A stretch of 64,000 nucleotides of DNA from Mangrovimicrobium sp033283385 (lineage in GTDB: Bacteria > Pseudomonadota > Gammaproteobacteria > Pseudomonadales > Halieaceae): contig JAWMQQ010000001.1 in the NCBI GenBank assembly GCA_033283385.1, positions 434,001-498,000 of the forward strand. The letters run 5' to 3'. How positions within the stretch are numbered: position 1 is the stretch's first letter; each line of letters starts with the position of its first letter. A model generated the notes under the pieces. That model was given only the letters and a program-made list of their open reading frames with translations. It was not told the origin of the DNA and made no database searches. The position numbers were made by a program, and so were the translations under genes. Below are positions 53,144 through 61,239 of this stretch, in pieces.

Positions 53144-54492
53144 GCATCCACCAGGATTTTCAGTTGTGCCCGGGAGTCGCGCACCAGCTGCGCGCTGTCC
53201 AGGCCGAGAATTTCACCGTCGCGCACCCGCCATTGCCCGTCGACCATCACCGCCTTGGCGGTGAGCGGCTCGCCGCAGACCACCGGGGCCCAGCGCGGCT
53301 CCCAGACTCCGGCGAAACGGGGCTGGTCCAGGTCGTAGAGTACGATATCCGCCAGCATACCTGCTTCGAGGCTGCCTGACTCGGTGTAACCGAGGATTTC
53401 TGCGCCGCCGCGGCTGGCCCAGTGCAGCACCTGCTCCACGCTGGTGGCTTGCGGGCCGCCGACGGCGCGGTGCACCAGCCAGGCCAGCAGCATCTCGGAG
53501 ACCATGCTGCCGCTCTCGGCGGAGGCGGAGCCGTCCACGCCCAGCGAGACCGGCATGCCGCCGGCGCACATCTCGGGCGCGCGGGCCACGCCGGAACCCA
53601 GCCGGGCGTTGGAGGTGGGGCAGTGGGCGATCCCGGTGCGGGTCGAGCGCAGTTTATCCAGCCCGGCGTCGTCGACATGGACCAGGTGCGCGAACCACAC
53701 ATCCTCGCCCAGCCAGCCCACGTCCTCCATGTAGTCGATGGCGGACATGCCGTGTTTTTCCAGCGCCACCTGCTGGTCGAAGGGCACTTCCAGCAGGTGG
53801 GAGTGACGGCGCAGGCCCTGGGCCTGCGCGAATTCCGCCAGCAGCATCAGCTCCTGCCGGGTGGAGGCGTGGATCACCGAGGTCGGCGCCACCGCGACCT
53901 TCACCCTGGCGTCGGCGGCGGGATCGTGGTGCTTCTGCGCCAGTTGCAGGGTGCGCTCGATGCGCAGGTCGATGCTCTCGGGCACCAGGTCGGTCATCGC
54001 CAGGCCCTGGTGGCTGCCCTCGCGGGTGCCGCCGCCGCGGCACAGCACCAGGCGCATGCCCAGTTCCGAGGCCGCCTGGAGTATCGCCTCCTCGATTTCC
54101 GGCGAGGTATCGGCGTGGTACAGGTAGTGGTGGTCGGCGCAGGTGGTACAGCCGCTGCGCAGCAGTTCGGACAGGCCGACCCGCGCGGCGCAGTACATCA
54201 TCTCAGGGGTGACATGCGCCCAGGCGCGGTAGGGCACCTCCGCCAGCCAGGGGCCCAGGGGTTTGTCGATACCCTCGGGCACCGCCTTCAGCAGGCTCTG
54301 GAACAAATGGTGGTGCGTGTTGACCAGGCCGGGGTAGGCGAGCAGCCCCTCGGCATCGATGCACTCGGCGCCGGGCCCGGCTTGCAGGCCCGGACCGATC
54401 TCGGCGATGCGCTTGCCCAGCACGCGGATGTCGCCCACGCCACCGCTGCACAACAGGGCGTTGCGGATCAGGGTTTCGCGGCTGTCGCTCAT
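53134..54492 (-). CDS. amidohydrolase-family purine deaminase (8-oxoguanine deaminase-like)
   Basis: A 452-residue metal-dependent deaminase of the AtzB/TrzN/8-oxoguanine deaminase group. Metal ligands are visible as NTHHHLFQ (HxH, about 61-68), HSHLLEVP (His about 220) and the Asp of LGVDGSASAE (about 325), with the Glu/His pair of the active site nearby. It converts 8-oxoguanine, guanine or a related base to the oxo product with release of ammonia. Family resemblance favours 8-oxoguanine. The ATG at 54492 is 2 bp after the binding-protein stop. Confidence 0.85.
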   Translation of the reverse strand: MSDSRETLIRNALLCSGGVGDIRVLGKRIAEIGPGLQAGPGAECIDAEGLLAYPGLVNTHHHLFQSLLKAVPEGIDKPLGPWLAEVPYRAWAHVTPEMMYCAARVGLSELLRSGCTTCADHHYLYHADTSPEIEEAILQAASELGMRLVLCRGGGTREGSHQGLAMTDLVPESIDLRIERTLQLAQKHHDPAADARVKVAVAPTSVIHASTRQELMLLAEFAQAQGLRRHSHLLEVPFDQQVALEKHGMSAIDYMEDVGWLGEDVWFAHLVHVDDAGLDKLRSTRTGIAHCPTSNARLGSGVARAPEMCAGGMPVSLGVDGSASAESGSMVSEMLLAWLVHRAVGGPQATSVEQVLHWASRGGAEILGYTESGSLEAGMLADIVLYDLDQPRFAGVWEPRWAPVVCGEPLTAKAVMVDGQWRVRDGEILGLDSAQLVRDSRAQLKILVDACQ

Positions 54493-54494
54493 GC

Positions 54495-55508
54495 TCAGGG
54501 CGTCTCCCGCACGACCAGCCCGGGCGGCAGCAGGTCGAAGGCCACGCTGTCCTCCACCTCGACCGGGCCGTCCAGCAGGCCGAGTTCGCCCAGCTGTTGC
54601 AGCACGCGCTGCAGGCGCGCCACGTTGTACTGGCCCAGGGTCTCGCCCTGGTCGGTCTTGCCGTCGGTCAGGTTGTAGGCCTGCATCTGTTCGAGGATCT
54701 CGCGCATCACCGGCAGTTTCTGCTGCGGGTTGCTCTGCATGATCAGTTCGAAGGCCGGCGCGGGATCGCCGGTCATGAAGTCCTGCCAGCCGCGCAATGA
54801 AGCGCGGATAAAGCCTTTCACCTGCTCCGGGTGTTCCGCGATCATCTTCTCGCTGGTGTACACGTGGCGGTAGGGATCGAAGCCGGATTCGGACAGCGGA
54901 ATCACGCCGGGCTCGATGCCCTGGTGGCGCACCATCACCGGCTCGTTGGTCAGGAAGCACTGCTGCACGAACTGCTTGTCGGTCATGAAGCGCGCCAGGC
55001 TCCAGTCCATGGGAATCATGTGGATGTCCAGGTGCAGGGCTTTCTCGAGGAAATCGACGTACACCAGGCCCGGGTTGAACATCACCTCCCGGCCGTCCAG
55101 GTCCTGCAGGGTCTTGATGCCGGACTCCGGGTGGAACATCACGCACTGCGGGTCGTGCTGGAAGTAGGGAAACAGGCTCACCAGCGGAATGCCGCGGGAG
55201 CGGTAGATGAACATGGTCTCGATGGCGCCCACCGAGAACTGCACGCGGTCCATGGCCACCAGCTGCGGGATGGCGTTGACGTTGGCGCCGGGGCGGATCT
55301 CCACGTCCAGGCCCTCGTCGGCGTAATAGCCTTTTGCCACCGCCTGGTAGAAGCCGCCGTGCTCAGGCTGCGCGTACCAGTCGGTTTGCAGCACCACTTT
55401 CATCGGCGCGGGTTTGCCGCCGCCGGGCTCGGCCGGCGCGCTTGTGTCGCCACCGCAGCCCGCGAGCGCGAGTACCGCGGTAATCAGTCCGGCGAGAATG
55501 CCGCGCAT
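54495..55508 (-). CDS. ABC-transporter substrate-binding lipoprotein (NMT1/THI5-like)
   Basis: A 337-residue periplasmic lipoprotein. The lipobox LALAGC has Cys18. The NMT1-like core starts VVLQTDWYAQPEHGGFYQAVAKGYYADEGLDVEI, with QFSVGAIETMF and GIPLVSLFPYFQHDP following. Such proteins bind pyrimidine precursors, nucleobases or sulfonates. Given the neighbours a purine-type base is likely. The ATG overlaps the permease stop (TGATG). Confidence 0.88.
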   Translation of the reverse strand: MRGILAGLITAVLALAGCGGDTSAPAEPGGGKPAPMKVVLQTDWYAQPEHGGFYQAVAKGYYADEGLDVEIRPGANVNAIPQLVAMDRVQFSVGAIETMFIYRSRGIPLVSLFPYFQHDPQCVMFHPESGIKTLQDLDGREVMFNPGLVYVDFLEKALHLDIHMIPMDWSLARFMTDKQFVQQCFLTNEPVMVRHQGIEPGVIPLSESGFDPYRHVYTSEKMIAEHPEQVKGFIRASLRGWQDFMTGDPAPAFELIMQSNPQQKLPVMREILEQMQAYNLTDGKTDQGETLGQYNVARLQRVLQQLGELGLLDGPVEVEDSVAFDLLPPGLVVRETP

Positions 55509-56311
55509 CAGTTGCTCTCCTGTTGGTAGCTGTCGTGCCAGCGGTGCAGTGCCCACCAGCTCAGTATGTTGACCAGGCCGACGAATAAAAAGCCGATAAA
55601 GCAGGCGGTGAAGGCTGCTGCGAACAGGGCGGGGACTTTCAGCTGCGAGCTGAAGATCACCACCACGAAACCGAGGCCGGCGTCCGCGCCGGAGCCCATG
55701 CCCGCCACGGTGTCGCCGTACAGGGCGCCGATCGGTGTCAGCGCGGCGGCGATTTTCAGGCCGGTGAAGAAATAAGGCAAGGCGGCGGGGATGCGCAGGT
55801 GCAGCATCTCCTGCCAGCGCGAGGCCGAGTAGACCCGGAACAGGTCGACCAGCCCGCGCTCGGTGGAACGCAGCCCCATGGTGGTGTTGGCGACGATGGG
55901 GAAGAAGCAGATCAGGAAGGTGATCACGGTGATGCTGCCGATGCCCTGGCCGAACCAGATGATGATGATCGGCGCCAGCACGATGACCGGGGTCATCTTC
56001 AGCATCAGGATATACGGGTAGATGCCGCGGTAGGCGATGGTCGACAGCGCCAGCAGTACCGAGAGCACCACGCCCCCGACCACAGAGACAAAAAAGCCCA
56101 CTACGCACGCATAAGTGGTTTGCAGCAGTCCGGACCACAGCGTCGGCCCCTCGCGCAGCCCTTCCTCGACGATGCGGTGGGGCAGGGGCAGCTGGTACTC
56201 GGGAATCTTCAGCCAGTTCACCGCGGCGTACCACACCACCAGGAACAGCAGCCCGACCAGCAGGGGCCAGCCGAGGCTGGCGAGGATCGCCGGCAGGCGT
56301 CGCGCCGTCAT
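55508..56311 (-). CDS. ABC-transporter permease
   Basis: A 267-residue inner-membrane permease of the BPD_transp_1/SsuC-like family, with six transmembrane helices. The EAA-like loop LFRVYSASRWQEMLHLRIPAALPYFFTGLKIA (about 165-196) contacts the ATPase. The N-terminus is short with one cytoplasmic basic segment. It overlaps the ATPase stop by 4 bp and the binding-protein start by 1 bp. Confidence 0.92.
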   Translation of the reverse strand: MTARRLPAILASLGWPLLVGLLFLVVWYAAVNWLKIPEYQLPLPHRIVEEGLREGPTLWSGLLQTTYACVVGFFVSVVGGVVLSVLLALSTIAYRGIYPYILMLKMTPVIVLAPIIIIWFGQGIGSITVITFLICFFPIVANTTMGLRSTERGLVDLFRVYSASRWQEMLHLRIPAALPYFFTGLKIAAALTPIGALYGDTVAGMGSGADAGLGFVVVIFSSQLKVPALFAAAFTACFIGFLFVGLVNILSWWALHRWHDSYQQESN

Positions 56312-57108
56312 GCGGCTTCCTCCACGCTGTGCAGGCTGCGGGTCACCTCGGCGAGGTAGTGGTGGTAGCGCTCTTGCGTGCGCATCGCAGCGGTGCGCGG
56401 GAAGGGCAGGTCGATGTCCAGCATGGCGTGTATGCGCCCGGGATTGGCGGAGAGCACCATCACGCGGGAGGAGAGGAAGACCGCCTCGGCCACCGAGTGG
56501 GTGACGAATACCCCGGTCCAGCCCTGCAGCTCGCGCAGGCGCAGCAGTTCCTCGTTGAGGCTGTCGCGGGTCATCTCGTCGAGTGCGCCGAAGGGCTCGT
56601 CCAGCAGCAGGATCTCCGGCTGGGTGGCCAGGGCGCGGGCGATGGAGACGCGCATTTTCATGCCGCCGGAGAGTTCGCGCGGGTAGCGGCCGGTGGCGTC
56701 GGCCAGGCCGACCATCTCCAGCATCTGCATCGCGCGTTCCTCGCGCGACTGGCGCGGCATGCCGGCGAGCTTGAGCGGCAGGGAGACGTTGTCGCGGATA
56801 TCCAGCCAGGGCAGCAGGTTCGCGTCCTGGAAGACAAAGCCGAGTTTGCCCTCGGCCGCGGAGGGAGCGCCACCGCCCACCTTCAGGCTGCCGGCGGTCG
56901 GCTGGATGAGCCCGGCGATCAGTTTGAGCAATGTGGATTTGCCGCAGCCGCTGGGGCCGATCAGCGCGAGAAATTCACCGCGCGGCAGCGCGGCGTCGAT
57001 GTCCTGTAGAACCACCTGGCCGGGGGCGAATTCCTTGCTCACGCCCTGCAGCGTTATCAGTGGCTGTTGCCGCCCGGGTTCGGCGGCCTGTGTGGCGTTC
57101 AAAGCCAT
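56308..57108 (-). CDS. ABC-transporter ATP-binding protein
   Basis: A 266-residue ATPase of the SsuB/TauB/ThiZ type. Walker A is GPSGCGKSTLLKLIAG (about 52-67), the signature is LSGGMKMRVSIARAL (about 147-161), Walker B is ILLLDEPFGALDEMT and the H-loop lies in VTHSVAEAVFLS. The ATG at 57108 is used because upstream in-frame sequence is the terminator region. It is the first gene of the ABC-deaminase-permease operon. Confidence 0.94.
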   Translation of the reverse strand: MALNATQAAEPGRQQPLITLQGVSKEFAPGQVVLQDIDAALPRGEFLALIGPSGCGKSTLLKLIAGLIQPTAGSLKVGGGAPSAAEGKLGFVFQDANLLPWLDIRDNVSLPLKLAGMPRQSREERAMQMLEMVGLADATGRYPRELSGGMKMRVSIARALATQPEILLLDEPFGALDEMTRDSLNEELLRLRELQGWTGVFVTHSVAEAVFLSSRVMVLSANPGRIHAMLDIDLPFPRTAAMRTQERYHHYLAEVTRSLHSVEEAA

Positions 57109-57130
57109 TGCAACCTGTTTGTTCTGTCTG

Positions 57131-57167
57131 AAAAAAAATGAGCAGCGGCGAACCGCTGCTCCAAAAA
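57131..57167 (-). terminator. rho-independent terminator between receptor and ABC operon
   Basis: A 9-bp perfect stem GAGCAGCGG/CCGCTGCTC with a TTCG tetraloop (minus strand) runs into ATTTTTTTT. It lies 21 bp after the TonB receptor stop and 22 bp before the ABC ATPase start, so the receptor message can end here, with partial readthrough into the transporter genes. Confidence 0.88.
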
Positions 57168-57187
57168 AGGCATTTCTGCCATTACAC

Positions 57188-59710
57188 CTAGAACTTGTAA
57201 GCGATCTCTGCGGACCAGTTGAACGGCAGTTCCGGCAGCACGGCGTTGTTGCCGTACAGGCTCGGGAAGTTGCCGCGGTAGTAGTCCTCGTCGAGGATGT
57301 TGTTGAGGAACAGGCCGACGCGGAACTTGTCGGTGTTGTAGACCACCGAGCCATTCACCATGTAGTAGTCCGGCAGCGTGATGCCGCCCAGCACCGAGGA
57401 GGCTACCTCGTCGACGTAGGTCACGCTGAGGTTGGTCTTCACGTTCTGCAGCAGCTGGTAGCTGGCGGAGAGGCTCCAGGTGGTTTCCGGGATGCCGCCG
57501 CGCAGGGGCTTGTCGCCGACGTAGATATTGCCGCCGATGATGCCGCTGTAGACGCTGGCCGGGTCGATCTGCGGCATGTCCGCCGCGCCGATGTAGCTGA
57601 AGGTCACGCCACCGGGAGTGATCACCCGGGTCTCCTGGTTGGAGTAGGTGCCGATCAGCGCCAGCTTGTCGAAAGGAACGTAGCGGAATTCGAGTTCGGT
57701 GCCCTCGGATTCCACCGCCTGGTTGGAGACCGGGCTCTGCGAGTCGAAGGCGACACGCTTCTGCTCGTAATAGGCGGCTGCCATGTACAGGCGGCCGTCC
57801 AGCAGGCTGGCCTTGATGCCGATTTCGTCCAGTTCGGACTCGCCGAGGAACGTCTTGTTCTTGATGTTCTCGGTGTCCAGGTCACCGGCGGAACCGGAGA
57901 CGATGGTCTGCTGTTCGGCCTTGGTGTAGTAGGGCGTGAACTTCTCGAACAGGGTGTAGGAGATACTCGCGGTGTAGGTAAAGCCGTCGTCGGAGTTGGA
58001 GGCCTTGTACTCGCCGTTCGGGTCGAAGGTGGTCAGGCGGATCGGGCCGTCGCCGTCGCCGTTCTCGCCTTCCGCGTCGACGTAGTCGTAGCGCGCGCCG
58101 AGCAGCAGGTGCAGGTTCTCGCCGATGGTTACATCAGCAAGGCCGGCAAAGCCCAGCTGCAGGTAGGTGGAGTTCCAGTAGTCGCTCCAGGCTTCCTGGC
58201 CGGCCGGCGCGCGGCCCGGGGCCTGCTGGATGGACAGGGCGTTGAAGCCCTTGGTCAGGTCGGTGCGGTCGAAGATTTCGTGGGTGAAGTCCAGCGCGTA
58301 GAAAGCGTCGGTGTAGCGCGCCGAGGGCGACAGCTGCAGCGCGGTGCTCCAGCCGCTGAAATCGAAGTTCTTGGAGAAGATCAGCTGGTCCTCGACCACC
58401 CAGGCGTCGGCGATCTTGGAGAAGCCGTAGCTGTCGACGTTGGTGTACTTCTGTGAATCGTAGAACACCTTGTTGGTCATGTTCCAACCGTTGTCGAAAT
58501 CGTGGATGAAGTCGAAGTAGAAGGTGCCGACCTCGGTGTCGTATTCATCCAGCTTGGTGATCAGTACCTCGTTGCCGGACAGCTTGGCGGTGCCCACGCT
58601 TGCCGGGTCCAGGCCGATGCCCAGCTGGTCGACCATTTCCTGGGTCAGGGTGGTCGGGTCCAGCGGTGCGAAGTTGTCCTGGAAACAGAACACGGACAGG
58701 CCGGTGAAACAGCTGGTGGTTCCCTCGGTGAAGGGCACGCCGGTGGATACCAGGCCGGGCAGTGACGCCTCCCAGGCAAGGATTTCCGACTCCTCGATCA
58801 GGCCGTTGCCGTTGCCGAACTGGCTGTCGATGTTGGTGGACGGGTAGCCGGTGATGTAGGTGCCGTTGTCGATCAGGTCCTGGGTGACGCGGTTCCAGCC
58901 GCCGTTCTCGTGGCTGTTCCAGTCCTGGTACATACCGCCGAATTCGATGCGGCTGGAGGATGACAGGTCCTTGTTGAAGGACGCCTGCAGCAGGGTCTGC
59001 TCGGTGAAGTCGTGGTTGTAGTAGCTGTCGGAGTTGTTGATCTCGCCGTACAGGTAGTAACCGGCGTCGTCGCCGAGGAATTTCGCGGGGCCGCCGACCT
59101 CGGCGGTCATGATGCTCTTGTTCCAGCTGCCCGTCTCGTAGCTGATCTCACCGGTGGAGTCGGTCATGTACTGGCCGGTGGCGGCGCGGGCGGATTTGGG
59201 AATGAAGTTCAGCGCGCCACCGACCTTGCTTGGGCCGGAGATTGGCGACATCGGGCCGCGGATGACGTCGATGCGGTCGGAGGCGCCGATCGGTGTCGGG
59301 AAGTTACCCTCGTTGTTCAGGCGCTTTACCCCGCGGAAGTAGTTTTCCGCCGCGGTGCCGCGGATATCCAGCGAGCCGGCGACGCCGAAGAATGAAGTGG
59401 TAAAGGTGCCGGGCACGAAGTTGACGATGTCGTTGATGCCCTTGGCGTTGAACTGTTCGAGGAATTCCGAGCTGATGGAGCTTACGGAGCGCGGTGTTTC
59501 CAGGATGGTCTTGCCGAAACCGAATACGGAGTCGACGGGTTCAGATTGCAGGATGCCGAGGTCGTCATTTACTTCCTCCTCGGCGACAAAGGTATCGAGT
59601 TCGACGACGTCTCCGTCTTTACCGGTTGCATCCGCACTGTCCTGGGCTGCCAGCGATGCGGAGTACATCGATATCGCAGCGGCCAGAATGGTTACGCAAA
59701 ATCTCTCCAT
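57188..59710 (-). CDS. TonB-dependent outer-membrane receptor of the purine/nitrogen region
   Basis: An 840-residue receptor. The signal peptide (MERFCVTILAAAISMYSASLAAQ) is followed by an acidic N-terminal stretch with a TonB-box-like VVELDTFVAEEE. The plug (about 55-180, RIDVIRGPMSPISGPSKVGGALNF) and a long barrel end EIAYKF. GGGGAGAG precedes the ATG. A sigma-54 promoter lies 105-120 bp upstream. With the downstream ABC importer and deaminase it likely imports a nitrogen-rich ring compound. Confidence 0.9.
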   Translation of the reverse strand: MERFCVTILAAAISMYSASLAAQDSADATGKDGDVVELDTFVAEEEVNDDLGILQSEPVDSVFGFGKTILETPRSVSSISSEFLEQFNAKGINDIVNFVPGTFTTSFFGVAGSLDIRGTAAENYFRGVKRLNNEGNFPTPIGASDRIDVIRGPMSPISGPSKVGGALNFIPKSARAATGQYMTDSTGEISYETGSWNKSIMTAEVGGPAKFLGDDAGYYLYGEINNSDSYYNHDFTEQTLLQASFNKDLSSSSRIEFGGMYQDWNSHENGGWNRVTQDLIDNGTYITGYPSTNIDSQFGNGNGLIEESEILAWEASLPGLVSTGVPFTEGTTSCFTGLSVFCFQDNFAPLDPTTLTQEMVDQLGIGLDPASVGTAKLSGNEVLITKLDEYDTEVGTFYFDFIHDFDNGWNMTNKVFYDSQKYTNVDSYGFSKIADAWVVEDQLIFSKNFDFSGWSTALQLSPSARYTDAFYALDFTHEIFDRTDLTKGFNALSIQQAPGRAPAGQEAWSDYWNSTYLQLGFAGLADVTIGENLHLLLGARYDYVDAEGENGDGDGPIRLTTFDPNGEYKASNSDDGFTYTASISYTLFEKFTPYYTKAEQQTIVSGSAGDLDTENIKNKTFLGESELDEIGIKASLLDGRLYMAAAYYEQKRVAFDSQSPVSNQAVESEGTELEFRYVPFDKLALIGTYSNQETRVITPGGVTFSYIGAADMPQIDPASVYSGIIGGNIYVGDKPLRGGIPETTWSLSASYQLLQNVKTNLSVTYVDEVASSVLGGITLPDYYMVNGSVVYNTDKFRVGLFLNNILDEDYYRGNFPSLYGNNAVLPELPFNWSAEIAYKF

Positions 59711-59814
59711 GGAATTACTCTCCCCTGTGACTGGCTGGGCCAGTGTCGCGGTAGTTCAATCAGGTATGAAAAAAGTACCCGGGATGTATGGGTCTCCCGG
59801 TTGCGGATGGTAAA

Positions 59815-59830
59815 TGCAAGCGCTGTGCCA
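59815..59830 (-). promoter_or_regulatory. sigma-54 (RpoN) promoter of the TonB receptor
   Basis: On the minus strand TGGCAC-AGCGC-TTGCA matches the -24/-12 consensus TGGCAC-N5-TTGCW at every defined base, including the GG and GC dinucleotides 10 bp apart. It lies about 105 bp upstream of the receptor start. Confidence 0.85.
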
Positions 59831-59879
59831 AAAGCTGACTAAAAGGTCAAAAATAGGATTTGCCGGTAAAATTGCTGCC

Positions 59880-59926
59880 GTAGGAGCGCGTTACACGCGC
59901 GATCGCCTGCGCAGCAGGCTCCTACG
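59880..59926. repeat. REP/REPIN-like palindromic repeat, cluster 3
   Basis: One unit running GTAGGAGCGCG ... GCAGGCTCCTAC lies between the sigma-54 promoter and its putative enhancer. It could change the looping distance, but is probably neutral. Confidence 0.85.
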
Positions 59927-59979
59927 ACGCTACCCGCTACCCGCGTGCACCAGCGGCGCACCGCTGCCGGGCTGCTCCC

Positions 59980-59994
59980 GCACCAACATTGTGC
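59980..59994. promoter_or_regulatory. NtrC-like enhancer site
   Basis: GCACCAACATTGTGC matches the NtrC consensus GCACCA-N3-TGGTGC at 11 of 12 defined positions. It is 150-180 bp upstream of the sigma-54 promoter, the usual distance for looping activators. A second half-site TGCACCA lies at 59945-59951. Confidence 0.65.
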
Positions 59995-59996
59995 GA

Positions 59997-60392
59997 TCAC
60001 TCCGCCGCCGGAGCCGCCGCCAGCGCCTCGACTTCCACCAGGAACTCCGGCCGGGTGAAGCCGCTGACGATCACCAGCGTCGAGGCCACTTCACGCCCCC
60101 CGAGCCGCCGTTCGCGCACGTTCATATAGGCGGGGAAATACTCGCGCGCGGTCACGAATCCCCGCAATTGCACGATGTTTTCCAGCCCCATGCCGGCCTC
60201 GGCGAGGATCGCCTCGATGGCGTCGAAGCACAGTTCCGCCTGGGCTTCGGCCTCCGGTGGTATGGCACCGTTCTTGCTTATTCCCAGCTGCCCGGAGGTC
60301 ATCACAAGCCGCGACCCGGCCGCAATCTCGAAGCCGTGGGCGTAGTTGCCGAAGGGCGGATGTATCGAAGCGGGGCTGGCGAGTTTCGGCAT
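59997..60392 (-). CDS. RidA/YjgF-family protein
   Basis: A 131-residue Rid-superfamily protein. The fold's core VMTSGQLGISKNGAIPPEAEAQAELCFDAI is present. The catalytic Arg region of RidA (residue 105 in E. coli) is represented by ASTLVIVSGFTRPEFLVEVEALA, where the Arg of the consensus R-x-x-V/C-x-V motif is not obvious, so imine deaminase activity is uncertain. The start MPKLASPAS at 60392 fits the family length. It diverges from the creatininase gene. Confidence 0.85.
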   Translation of the reverse strand: MPKLASPASIHPPFGNYAHGFEIAAGSRLVMTSGQLGISKNGAIPPEAEAQAELCFDAIEAILAEAGMGLENIVQLRGFVTAREYFPAYMNVRERRLGGREVASTLVIVSGFTRPEFLVEVEALAAAPAAE

Positions 60393-60441
60393 GGGGCATT
60401 TCCGGGCTGTCTTTGCGTAAAACTGGAGCAATTGGTAAAAG

Positions 60442-61239
60442 ATGCGATTCTGGCAGGACCTCACTACCGAAGATTTCACTCACCTCGACCCCGCTCGCAC
60501 GGTGGCACTGCTGCCGGTGGGTGCCATCGAACAGCACGGCCCGCACCTGCCGGTCAGCACCGATGCGCTGATCGCCGAATCGCTCTGCGTAGAGGCAGCA
60601 AAATTGGTGCCAGATGACGTGCCGCTGCTGGTGATGCCGACCCAGGCGGTGGGCAAGTCCACCGAACACATGCAGTTCGAGGGCACGGTCACCCACAGCG
60701 CGGAGACCCTGCTGCGCAGCTGGATGGAGATCGGCGACAGCGTGGCGCGTTCGGGCCTGCGCAAGCTGGTGTTCTTCAACGCCCACGGCGGCCAGCCGCA
60801 GGTCATGGAAATCTGCTGCCGCGAGCTGCGGGTCAAGCACAAGATGCTGAGCGTCGGCTGCAGCGGCTGGAGCTTCGGCCCGCCGGACAGCGACGTGCCG
60901 GCGGACGAGCGCCGCCACGGCATTCACGCCGGCCAGGTAGAAACCTCCATCGTGCTGCACCTGCGCCCGGACCTGGTGAAGATGGACAAGGCGGAGAATT
61001 TCCGCGGGCTGCTGGCCGATGTGGAAACCGAGTTCAAGCGCCTGCGCGTACTCGGCAGCACCTACATGGGCTGGCTCTCCAACGACCTGCACCCGCTGGG
61101 CTGCTCCGGCGATGCCACCAAGGCCACGCCGGAGCTCGGCGAGCTGTACGTCAAGCACTACAGCCAGGGACTCGCGGAGCTGTTGCAGGAAGTGTCGGCC
61201 TACCCGCTGGAGTACCTGCGCGACCGCGATGACTGGTAG
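60442..61239 (+). CDS. creatininase-family amidohydrolase
   Basis: A 265-residue zinc/manganese amide hydrolase of the creatininase family. Metal ligands are seen in GAIEQHGPHLPVSTDALIAE (Glu, His and Asp, about 27-46), FFNAHGGQ (His about 116) and a later Glu in HAGQVETS. It hydrolyses a cyclic or linear amide. With the amidase and deaminase nearby a ureide or purine-derived substrate is plausible. Its TAG stop comes from a REP repeat. The cytochrome gene starts inside its last codons. Confidence 0.9.
   Translation: MRFWQDLTTEDFTHLDPARTVALLPVGAIEQHGPHLPVSTDALIAESLCVEAAKLVPDDVPLLVMPTQAVGKSTEHMQFEGTVTHSAETLLRSWMEIGDSVARSGLRKLVFFNAHGGQPQVMEICCRELRVKHKMLSVGCSGWSFGPPDSDVPADERRHGIHAGQVETSIVLHLRPDLVKMDKAENFRGLLADVETEFKRLRVLGSTYMGWLSNDLHPLGCSGDATKATPELGELYVKHYSQGLAELLQEVSAYPLEYLRDRDDW

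Noticed and set aside
59831..59850. TGAC-TAAAAG-GTCA as a second activator site upstream of the sigma-54 promoter
   Set aside because: It abuts the -24 element rather than sitting 80-180 bp upstream and does not match NtrC. Possibly chance.
60442..61239. Creatininase homologue as MftE of a mycofactocin locus
   Set aside because: No mftA precursor peptide, radical-SAM MftC or MftB is nearby. The neighbours point to amide/ureide metabolism instead.
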